From NCBI GenBank assembly GCA_023128855.1, contig JAGMDE010000033.1, forward strand, positions 1 through 18,693: a stretch of 18,693 nucleotides of DNA. The letters are read 5' to 3'. Made by a program: the position numbers and the translations under genes. Under the pieces are notes generated by a model that ran no database searches, was not told where the DNA came from, and saw only the letters and a program-made list of their open reading frames with translations. Source of the DNA: Thermoplasmatales archaeon. GTDB taxonomy: Archaea; Thermoplasmatota; E2; DHVEG-1. Positions 7,141 to 13,363 of this stretch are shown here, piece by piece (the stretch's first letter is position 1; each line of letters begins with the position of its first letter).

Positions 7141-8812
7141 GTAAAACAATTCCATCCTGAGGACCAATAACAATATTTCCTTCTTGAATTGGATCACTAT
7201 TTACACTTGTTGATACCAAAAATTTAGCAGCTTTAACAGGACTCCTGAAACTAATGTTTTTTTTACCAAAGTTCAAAAAAACATATGCTTTTTGTTCAGC
7301 TTCTTTAACTAATGCAGTTCGCACATAGGTTAAAACATTTTTTGGAGCACCCTTTAATTCCAAAATTTCAATGCGTCCTGAATTAAGTGCAGGGGTTTTC
7401 TGTCTAGCTTTTAAAAATCTCTTGTAACAATTAAGTAATGAATCAGGGTTTTTCATTTCGCAGTCAACGTTTCTCTCTTTAAATGATGGTGTAACAGGCA
7501 ACCATGATGTTGCAGCTGGTAGACAGAAACCAGCATTTGGACTTGTATCCCATTGCATTGGAGTACGTTGCTCATCACGGTTGAATGATTCTATGCCAAT
7601 CTTTCTAATCATATCAAACGCAATTTGTGGTATGTGTTTATATTTCAATGCCATTTCATCCAAACTTTCTTTTTGCAACATTCTTGGTGATTCCATCCCT
7701 ATTTCTTCACCATAATAAATATATGGAACTCCTCTAACAGTTAATTGAAAAGCTGCATGTAGTTTAGCTTTATTTATATCATTTCCTAACCTTGTAATAC
7801 GACGCATTCGGTCATGGTTTGTAAAAACCCAAGTGGAAATATATGGTTCAGGCAGATATTTCTCATATATCTCTATTAACTTTCTGAGTTTTCTTGCATT
7901 ATGTGGTGTTCTTAAAGTTTTAAAATGAAAAATAGAGTGTAACCCATCTGCATTCTCTCCACAGTATCTTCTAACAGTCTCCATATCGCTATAAATCTCT
8001 CCAACTAAAAATCTAGGAGGGTTATCAAATTCATCTATAACTTGACGTAATTCTTTAACAAATTCAAAATTATCAGGATAATCCAATGTGTATATACAAT
8101 TTCTAAAGAAACGTTTAACACTTGTGTCTGATGGAAAATAATGAATGCTTAGAGGGTTATTTCTAAACCGAGGATCCTTATAAATTGCATCAATAATATC
8201 AAGTCGAAACCCATCTGCTTTTTTTCTTAACCAGAATCTTAACACATCAAACATTGTTTCTTTAACTTCTGGATTACGATAGTTTAAGTCTGGTTGGAAT
8301 GGTAAGAATTGTGCCCAGTACCACTGATCTGTTTTTTCGTCATAATGCCATCCAGGTCCACCAATCATAGAAAGCCAGTTGTTTGGAGGATTTTTGCTTT
8401 TTCCCTCTTTCCAAATGTACCAGTCTCTTTTTGGGTTATCACGACTTGATCTTGATTCAATAAACCATGGATGTTGGTCACTTGTGTGGTTTAATACCAG
8501 GTCAAGGACTATTTTCATGTCTCTTTTATGTGTTTCATTGATTAGCTTATCACAGAGCGGCATATCTCCGTATTGTGGATCTATGCCCTTGAAATCACTA
8601 ACATCATAACCAAAATCTCTTTGTGGACTTGTAAAAAAGGGCGAAACCCAAATTGTTTCAATGCCTAACTCCTTAAGGTAATCAAGTTTTGAAATTATAC
8701 CTGTTATATCTCCTATTCCATCTTCGTTTGAATCAAAAAATGAACGTGGATATATTTGGTATACAACAGTTTTTTTCCACCAGGGTAACTTTGAATTAGA
8801 GTCTTTAGGCAT
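7133..8812 (-). CDS. GH13 alpha-glucosidase (oligo-1,6-glucosidase-like)
   Basis: A 559-residue cytoplasmic glycoside hydrolase (no signal peptide) that should release glucose from short alpha-glucans. The N-terminal signature WWKKTVVYQIYPRSF and DSNEDGIGDITGI is followed by DLVLNHTSDQHPWF (104-117), GFRLDIIDAI (201-210, nucleophile Asp205), FLVGEIY (268-274, acid/base Glu272) and FTNHD (330-334, transition-state Asp334). The later QRTPMQWD and NAGF motifs are typical of alpha-glucosidase/oligo-1,6-glucosidase enzymes. Residues after Asp205 (Ile-Ile-Asp) do not match the usual alpha-1,4 or alpha-1,6 rule, so linkage preference is open. Trehalose synthase or sucrose isomerase activity is less likely but not excluded. 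It is transcribed from a promoter shared with the UspA gene; no SD is evident and the leader is very short. Confidence 0.92.
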   Translation of the reverse strand: MPKDSNSKLPWWKKTVVYQIYPRSFFDSNEDGIGDITGIISKLDYLKELGIETIWVSPFFTSPQRDFGYDVSDFKGIDPQYGDMPLCDKLINETHKRDMKIVLDLVLNHTSDQHPWFIESRSSRDNPKRDWYIWKEGKSKNPPNNWLSMIGGPGWHYDEKTDQWYWAQFLPFQPDLNYRNPEVKETMFDVLRFWLRKKADGFRLDIIDAIYKDPRFRNNPLSIHYFPSDTSVKRFFRNCIYTLDYPDNFEFVKELRQVIDEFDNPPRFLVGEIYSDMETVRRYCGENADGLHSIFHFKTLRTPHNARKLRKLIEIYEKYLPEPYISTWVFTNHDRMRRITRLGNDINKAKLHAAFQLTVRGVPYIYYGEEIGMESPRMLQKESLDEMALKYKHIPQIAFDMIRKIGIESFNRDEQRTPMQWDTSPNAGFCLPAATSWLPVTPSFKERNVDCEMKNPDSLLNCYKRFLKARQKTPALNSGRIEILELKGAPKNVLTYVRTALVKEAEQKAYVFLNFGKKNISFRSPVKAAKFLVSTSVNSDPIQEGNIVIGPQDGIVLLK

Positions 8813-8837
8813 TATGAATCAGTCCTTCGTTGAAAGA

Positions 8838-8862
8838 AATGTTTAACTATTGATTAAACATT
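8838..8862. promoter_or_regulatory. Perfect 9-bp dyad covering both divergent TATA elements
   Basis: AATGTTTAA (8838-8846) and TTAAACATT (8854-8862) are exact inverted copies separated by 7 nt. TTTAA/TTAAA elements inside the arms lie about 26 nt from each expected transcription start: near 8816 for the glucosidase (ATG at 8812) and near 8881 for the UspA gene (ATG at 8881). A protein bound here would control both genes at once. Alternatively the symmetry may simply reflect two mirrored TATA boxes. Confidence 0.6.
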
Positions 8863-8880
8863 CGTAAAATGTAGAGTAAA

Positions 8881-9300
8881 ATGAAGGAGAACTTTGAGCG
8901 TATAATTATCCCTGTTGATAATACTGAAGCTTCAAAAATTGCAGTTAAAAAAGGAGTGTTTTTAGCCAAATCACTAGGAATTGGTGCCAAAATTATCACT
9001 GTTAATGATACTCATCAGTTTATATCATCAGTTGTTCTTGAAGAAAAGATGAAAAAAGATGCTGAAGCTTTTCTTGAAGAATTTAAGAAAATAGCTGAAG
9101 AGTTTGGTGTAAAGATCGAAACTCAGCTAATAGTTGGGAAACCTGCTGAGGAAATTGTTAAATTTGCTAAAGAAAATGATCTAATTATAATGGCACATCA
9201 TGATAGAACAAAAGGCCTTGATAAAGTAATGGAGGGCAATGTTTCTAGAGATGTAGTTCGTGATGCACCTTGTTCTGTTTTAGTTGTAAAATCTAAATAA
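8881..9300 (+). CDS. Universal stress protein (UspA) domain, degenerate nucleotide loop
   Basis: A single 139-residue UspA domain: the first strand is RIIIPVDNTEASKIAVKKG, the end strand is APCSVLVVKS, and there is a long central helix. In nucleotide-binding Usp proteins the segment before the last helix reads G-x2-G-x9-G-S/T. Here the corresponding stretch is AHHDRTKGLDKVMEGNVS, with the first two Gly replaced and Asn in place of Ser/Thr, so ATP binding is doubtful. The ATG has no SD and lies about 26 nt from a TATA-like arm of the dyad, suggesting a leaderless transcript. A receiver-domain gene follows within 14 bp, and the two are probably one transcription unit. The exact role is unknown. 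Confidence 0.9.
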   Translation: MKENFERIIIPVDNTEASKIAVKKGVFLAKSLGIGAKIITVNDTHQFISSVVLEEKMKKDAEAFLEEFKKIAEEFGVKIETQLIVGKPAEEIVKFAKENDLIIMAHHDRTKGLDKVMEGNVSRDVVRDAPCSVLVVKSK

Positions 9301-9314
9301 AAATTGTGATTAAA

Positions 9315-9704
9315 ATGAACACAAAAGTAATGGTAGTTGATGATGAACCTGATGTTTTGGACTCTTTAAAATCAATATTAGAACATGAGAATTATGAAGT
9401 AATAACTGTCGAAAGTGGATCTGAATGTCTAAAGAAACTTGAAGATGGTTTCGAAGGAATAATCTTTATGGATATTTTGATGCCTGAAATGGACGGTTGG
9501 GATACAATCAAAGAAATTGTCAATCGAGGTTATATTAGAAATGTTGCAATTAATATTGTTTCAGGAATTGGATATAAAGAACATCAACAAATGGGCATTT
9601 TGGAACCATATATCTATGATTTTTTATCAAAACCTGTTGAAATTAGAGAGTTAATAAAGAGTGTTGAAAAAAGTAATATTTTTTTACAAGCAAAGAATAA
9701 ATAA
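9315..9704 (+). CDS. Stand-alone response-regulator receiver domain
   Basis: A 129-residue CheY-like receiver with no output domain. The acidic pair Asp9/Asp10 (VVDDEPD), the phosphate-accepting Asp53 (FMDILMPEMDGW), Ser83 in place of Thr (NIVSGIG) and Lys106 (FLSKPVE) are all present, so it should be phosphorylatable. No histidine kinase is in the window. ATG 9315 was chosen over the in-frame GTG at 9306 because GTGAT (9306-9310) then serves as the SD. It follows the UspA gene by 14 bp, hinting at a common stress-related task. The target is unknown; single-domain receivers often act by protein-protein contact. Confidence 0.9.
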   Translation: MNTKVMVVDDEPDVLDSLKSILEHENYEVITVESGSECLKKLEDGFEGIIFMDILMPEMDGWDTIKEIVNRGYIRNVAINIVSGIGYKEHQQMGILEPYIYDFLSKPVEIRELIKSVEKSNIFLQAKNK

Positions 9705-9734
9705 AAGACAAATAATTCAATTGTGTGTGATGGG

Positions 9735-9899
9735 ATGAAAGAAAAATACAAGAGCATATTCATAATAATAATGATTTTAATTCTTGTCATAAATTGGAGT
9801 TATTTTATAATAATTGAAATGAGCATAATATATTTTATTAATGGATTGTTTTTTGCAATTGTTATTTTATATTTATTTAAAAATGAACAATTTATTTGA
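9735..9899 (+). CDS. Small two-helix membrane protein
   Basis: A short reading frame of 54 residues beginning MKEKYKSIF. Residues 8-27 and about 30-48 are strongly hydrophobic (rich in Ile, Phe, Leu, Val), with a Glu-Met turn between them and a charged tail KNEQFI, as expected for a hairpin in the membrane. The ATG is preceded by GTGATGGG, similar to the SD of the next gene. It lies 30 bp after the receiver gene and may be its third cistron. AT-rich DNA produces hydrophobic runs by chance, so this call rests on the SD, the basic N-terminus and the gap it fills. Confidence 0.5.
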   Translation: MKEKYKSIFIIIMILILVINWSYFIIIEMSIIYFINGLFFAIVILYLFKNEQFI

Positions 9900-9931
9900 T
9901 TATTTTTTCCAATCATTCAGTTAGTTTTTTT
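9897..9931 (+). terminator. Weak hairpin and T7 tract after the small membrane ORF
   Basis: TGATT (9897-9901) can pair with AATCA (9911-9915) across a T-rich loop, and a run of seven T follows at 9925-9931. Archaeal RNA polymerase can terminate on T-rich tracts alone. It would end the UspA/receiver/small-ORF transcript before the next gene. Confidence 0.3.
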
Positions 9932-9998
9932 CCGTTCTCCAAAAATGTTAATAACAAAACAAAATATAACACAATAAGTTGTGTGATGGGATGTAAAA

Positions 9999-10649
9999 AT
10001 GAAAAATAAGTATCTTTTAGTGATTATTAACGCAGTAATTATAATTTCAATAATTGTAGGCTATACTTATTCCAATTTAGAATATCAAGCAGAAATAAAC
10101 AATTTAAAAATAGCCAATGATAATGAAAAATCGCTTCTTGAAACACAGATACAAAATTTAGAAACACAGTTAGGTGGCATTGAATCAGAATTAAATGATA
10201 CAAAAGGGCAACTTACAGAAGTGCAAGAAGAACTAGAGGAAAAATATCAGGAAATAATTGATATCTACAATGGAACTCGCTATAATCTACATAATCCTAC
10301 ATTTAGCGAAGCTAGATATTTTATAAACAATGATCTCACAAATCAAATTCCATATGAACCAGTAAATTTTACCTGTGCACATTATGCCCAAGGAGTTAAC
10401 AATAATGCTGAAGATATGGGAATTGCTTGTGCTGTAGTAGTCTTAAATTTTAATCAATCATCTCATGCAATAATTGCTTTCAATTCAACAGATAGAGGGA
10501 TGGTTTATTTTGAACCACAAACAGATGATATTGTTGTAAATCTTGAAATTGGTAATGATTACTGGACAGACTGTGTTATAAACGACCCTGGTTGGTATTA
10601 TATCGATGACAGTGATGACACTATTGAAAGCATAATGACTTATTGGTGA
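9999..10649 (+). CDS. Membrane-anchored coiled-coil protein with Cys/His (transglutaminase-like) ectodomain
   Basis: A 216-residue protein. Residues 5-24 form a signal anchor (LLVIINAVIIISIIVGYTYS). Residues 28-88 are a coiled coil with Leu/Ile heptads and many Glu/Gln. The C-terminal globular part (about 95-216) carries an ordered Cys126 (FTCAHYAQ), His156 (SSHAIIAF) and Glu172 (VYFEPQTDD), the arrangement of a papain/transglutaminase-type triad. Cell-surface proteins with such a domain recur in archaea (general knowledge), but the substrate is unknown, and an inactive binding role is possible. The topology would place the domain outside the cell. The SD is GTGATGGG at 9983-9990; between it and the ATG lies a second ATG (9991) immediately followed by a TAA stop. 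The gene is monocistronic or a late member of the preceding unit. Confidence 0.8.
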   Translation: MKNKYLLVIINAVIIISIIVGYTYSNLEYQAEINNLKIANDNEKSLLETQIQNLETQLGGIESELNDTKGQLTEVQEELEEKYQEIIDIYNGTRYNLHNPTFSEARYFINNDLTNQIPYEPVNFTCAHYAQGVNNNAEDMGIACAVVVLNFNQSSHAIIAFNSTDRGMVYFEPQTDDIVVNLEIGNDYWTDCVINDPGWYYIDDSDDTIESIMTYW

Positions 10650-10690
10650 TTTGGAAATTAGATCAGATACAAAATATAGTTAAGGAGAAC

Positions 10691-10717
10691 TATTTAAACA
10701 AACGGTTGTTTCAAATA
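10691..10717. promoter_or_regulatory. Inverted repeat at the TATA box of the tautomerase gene
   Basis: TATTTAAACAA (10691-10701) and TTGTTTCAAATA (10706-10717) are inverted copies apart from one extra C, around a 4-nt centre. TATTTAAAC is also the best TATA element: its centre lies about 26 nt before a predicted start near 10721 and some 43 nt before the ATG. A factor bound here would hide the TATA box. Confidence 0.55.
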
Positions 10718-10737
10718 CTATATTTGGGGAGGAAAAA

Positions 10738-10935
10738 ATGCCTATAATTCAAGTAAATGTTTGGAAAGGTTTTGGAGATGAAAAAGCTAAAAAAGTGATT
10801 AAAGAAATAACTAAAGTCTTTGTAAATCTAGGAATTCCTGAACAGGCTGTAGAAGTAATTGTTAATGAAATCCCCAAAACACATTGGGGAATTAGCGGAG
10901 AGCCTGCTTCAGAAAAATTCAAAGACATTCCTTGA
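10738..10935 (+). CDS. 4-oxalocrotonate tautomerase family protein
   Basis: A 65-residue protein starting MPIIQVNVW. After Met removal the N-terminal proline is the catalytic base of the family. The beta-alpha-beta layout, with VEVIVNEIPKTHWGISGEPA near the end, matches 4-OT, which forms hexamers from such small subunits. The two arginines that hold the dicarboxylate substrate in the classic enzyme (Arg11 and Arg39) appear to be Phe11 and Glu38 here, so oxalocrotonate is unlikely to be the substrate and any catechol meta-cleavage role is unsupported. A strong SD, GGGGAGG, lies 5 nt before the ATG. No degradation-pathway genes are nearby. It converges on dnaK with a 4-bp gap. Confidence 0.88.
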   Translation: MPIIQVNVWKGFGDEKAKKVIKEITKVFVNLGIPEQAVEVIVNEIPKTHWGISGEPASEKFKDIP

Positions 10936-10939
10936 TAGT

Positions 10940-12823
10940 TTAGTCCTTCTTTTCTTCTGACTTTTTCTTATCATCTTTTACTTTGTAATCAGCATCAATG
11001 GTTTTATCATCAGATGGATGTCCTGACCAAGATTCCTCAGAAGAACCTGCTTGGCCACCAGCTTGCTGTTGCTGTGCGGCCTGCTGTGCAGCCTGTTGAT
11101 AAATTGCTGTAGACGCTTTTTGCAAAGCCTCTGACAGTTTGTCTGTTTTTTCCTTAATTTTGTCTGCGTCATCGCCAGAAAGCGCTTCTCTTAGCTCTTT
11201 AAGTGCATCTTCAATGTTCTTCTTGTCATCATCTGATATTTTATCCTTCAGCTCATCCATTGTTTTTTGAGCTGTGTGTGCCAATGAATCCCCATTGTTT
11301 CTTATTTCAACCTTTTCTTTTCGTTTTGAATCTTCTTCTGCGTGCTCCTCTGCTTCCTTTTTCATCCTAGATATTTCTTCATCAGATAGCTTGGTTGAAC
11401 CAGTAATGCTAATTGATTGTTCCTTTCCGGTACCTAGATCCTTTGCTGAAACATTTATAATACCATTTACGTCGATATCAAAGGCCACTTCTACCTGTGG
11501 AATACCTCTTGGTGCTGGAAGTATACCATCAAGATGAAATCGTCCAAGGCTTTTATTATCTGCGGCCATTGGTCGTTCTCCTTGTAAAACGTTAATTTCT
11601 ACGCTTGGTTGATTATCAGCTGCTGTCGAAAATACTCTGCTCTTTTTAGTAGGAACCGTGGTATTACGCTCAATAAGAGCTGTTGCAACACTGCCGAGAG
11701 TCTCTATACTAAGTGTTAGTGGAGTTACATCCAATAGAACAATGTCTTTGTCAATATCACCAGAAAGAACACCTGCTTGTATAGCAGCACCAGCCGCTAC
11801 ACATTCCATCGGATCAACATCACGTTTTGGTGATTTACCAAAAATCGCTTCAACCTTCTTTCTAACATAAGGAATTCTTGTTGTTCCACCGACAAGTACC
11901 ACGTGGTCAATATCAGTTGGTTTAAGTTTTGCATCTTTCAATGCCTGCTTGCAAGGTTGTTCAGTTTTGTCCACAAATTTGGCAATAATTTCTTCGAGTT
12001 TTGCCCGTGTAAGCTTCATTTCAAGATGCTTTGGCTCATTATCTATAACTGTGACATATGGAAGGTTAATATCTGTTTGAAGGGTTGATGAAAGTTCAAT
12101 CTTTGCGCTTTCAGCTGCTTCAATAAGACGCTGATGTGCTTTTGGGTCCTTTTTAAGATCAACATCGTGTTTCTTTTTGAATTCTCCAGCAAGATAATCA
12201 ACAAGGGCTTCATCCATATCAGAACCACCGAGCTGGGTATTCCCATTTGTAGAGAGAACCTCAAATACACCCCCACCAACTTCCATTAGAGTAATATCAA
12301 AAGTTCCACCGCCAAAATCATACACAGCAATCTTGTGATCACCGGTTTTATCTAGGCCATATGCTAAAGATGCTGCAGTTGGCTCATTGATAATACGTTT
12401 TACATTAAGACCAGCAATTTTTCCAGCATCCTTAGTGGCTTGACGCTGATCATCATTAAAGTATGCAGGGACTGTAATTACCGCATCTGTAACTTTCTCA
12501 CCAAGAAAATCCTCTGCATCTTTTTTGATTTTCTGAAGAATAAATGCACTTATTTGCTCAGGGCTATAACTCTTATCACGAATCTTTATTTTTTCGCCCC
12601 TACCCATTTTACGTTTAATTCTATGAATAGTGCCCTCCGGATTGGTAACAGCTTGACGTTTAGCCGCTTCTCCAACAAGCATCTCACCATCTTTTGTAAA
12701 TGCTACAACGGATGGAAAATAAGGCTGTCCTTCAGCACTTTTAATAATTGTCGGTTTACCAGCTTCAATAACAGCTACTTCAGAGTTTGTGGTTCCAAGA
12801 TCAATACCAATTATTTTTCCCAT
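10940..12823 (-). CDS. dnaK: Hsp70 chaperone DnaK
   Basis: An ATP-driven chaperone of 627 residues. The nucleotide-binding domain shows GIDLGTTNS (6-14), TVPAYFNDDQRQATKDAG, NEPTAASLAYG (146-156) and YDFGGGTFD (168-176). The linker DVTPLTLSIETLG leads into the peptide-binding domain, a helical lid and a Gln/Ala/Gly-rich stretch before the tail. It lacks the roughly 24-residue insert near position 80 seen in Gram-negative DnaK, as is usual for archaeal and Gram-positive proteins. The tail ends IDADYKVKDDKKKSEEKKD, unusually lysine-rich. It follows grpE by 11 bp with the SD GAGGTGA overlapping the grpE stop codon. No dnaJ lies downstream. Archaeal DnaK is generally held to derive from bacteria by transfer. 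Confidence 0.98.
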   Translation of the reverse strand: MGKIIGIDLGTTNSEVAVIEAGKPTIIKSAEGQPYFPSVVAFTKDGEMLVGEAAKRQAVTNPEGTIHRIKRKMGRGEKIKIRDKSYSPEQISAFILQKIKKDAEDFLGEKVTDAVITVPAYFNDDQRQATKDAGKIAGLNVKRIINEPTAASLAYGLDKTGDHKIAVYDFGGGTFDITLMEVGGGVFEVLSTNGNTQLGGSDMDEALVDYLAGEFKKKHDVDLKKDPKAHQRLIEAAESAKIELSSTLQTDINLPYVTVIDNEPKHLEMKLTRAKLEEIIAKFVDKTEQPCKQALKDAKLKPTDIDHVVLVGGTTRIPYVRKKVEAIFGKSPKRDVDPMECVAAGAAIQAGVLSGDIDKDIVLLDVTPLTLSIETLGSVATALIERNTTVPTKKSRVFSTAADNQPSVEINVLQGERPMAADNKSLGRFHLDGILPAPRGIPQVEVAFDIDVNGIINVSAKDLGTGKEQSISITGSTKLSDEEISRMKKEAEEHAEEDSKRKEKVEIRNNGDSLAHTAQKTMDELKDKISDDDKKNIEDALKELREALSGDDADKIKEKTDKLSEALQKASTAIYQQAAQQAAQQQQAGGQAGSSEESWSGHPSDDKTIDADYKVKDDKKKSEEKKD

Positions 12824-12834
12824 AATTATTCACC

Positions 12835-13323
12835 TCATTTTTCTTTATTTTTTGCAACAATAACTTGAGAAGGTCTCAATAGCTTGTCATTTATCATATA
12901 ACCTTTCTTAACCTCCTCAATAATAATCTCATCTTCACAATCGTCTTTTTCAATTGTAGTTACTGCATGATGAAAGTTGTGATTGAATTTTTCACCCTTG
13001 CATTTTATTGGTTTAATTTTTTCTTTTTCAAAGAAATTTTCAATATTGTTAAGCATGAGTTTTAATCCTTCTTTAGGGTTATTATCATTATATGCTTTCT
13101 TCAATAATTCATTAAGATCAAGTAATTCTGAAAGATATTTTTTCTTAGTTTCCTCTTCACAAATTTGTAATTCCTTTTCCATTCTTTTTTGATAATTCTG
13201 AAAATCTGCAATACTTCGTAAAAGTTTGTCATCTTTTTCTTTTAAATCCTGCTTTAATTTTTTTATCTCTTTTTTTAGACTATCTGAATCTTTCTTTTTG
13301 CCTGTAGGTTTCTTAGTTGTCAT
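12835..13323 (-). CDS. grpE: Nucleotide exchange factor GrpE
   Basis: Releases ADP from DnaK. A 162-residue protein with a basic, low-complexity start, a long helix at about 15-95 (KKEIKKLKQDLKEKDDKLL), the dimer coiled coil typical of GrpE, and a C-terminal beta domain with FNHNFHHAV (about 113-121) and KGYMINDKLLRPSQVIVAK (about 140-158), equivalent to the bacterial F-D-P-x2-H-x-A-V and G-Y-x5-L-R-P-A-x-V motifs. SD GGGTGAA is close to the ATG. It lies 38 bp downstream of the thermosome gene with no separate TATA box visible, so it probably relies on read-through past the hairpin described there. Confidence 0.95.
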   Translation of the reverse strand: MTTKKPTGKKKDSDSLKKEIKKLKQDLKEKDDKLLRSIADFQNYQKRMEKELQICEEETKKKYLSELLDLNELLKKAYNDNNPKEGLKLMLNNIENFFEKEKIKPIKCKGEKFNHNFHHAVTTIEKDDCEDEIIIEEVKKGYMINDKLLRPSQVIVAKNKEK

Positions 13324-13332
13324 ATTTCACCC

Positions 13333-13363
13333 AAAAAAAGAAAAAAAGGGCAAAAATTGCCCT
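13333..13363 (-). terminator. Perfect hairpin plus T-tract between thermosome and grpE
   Basis: On the minus strand AGGGCAA (13363-13357), a TTT loop and TTGCCCT (13353-13347) form a perfect 7-bp stem, followed by T7-C-T7. The hairpin begins on the thermosome stop codon, and the T-tract ends at the SD of grpE. It looks like an intrinsic terminator or attenuator that lets only part of the thermosome transcripts reach grpE-dnaK. It could instead be a processing or mRNA-stabilising structure. Confidence 0.65.

Noticed and set aside
7133..8812. Trehalose synthase or sucrose isomerase instead of alpha-glucosidase
   Set aside because: Length and the QRTPMQWD/NAGF pattern fit alpha-glucosidases better; no C-terminal extension or trehalose-operon partners.
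4632..10717. Idea that the dyads at 4632, 8838 and 10691 are sites for one shared regulator
   Set aside because: They share TGTTT/AAACA pieces, but arm order and spacing differ (6, 11 and inverted), and such AT-rich strings also arise from TATA boxes.
12440..12868. 142-codon plus-strand frame antisense to dnaK and the end of grpE
   Set aside because: Overlaps two certain genes and has no own promoter or family resemblance.
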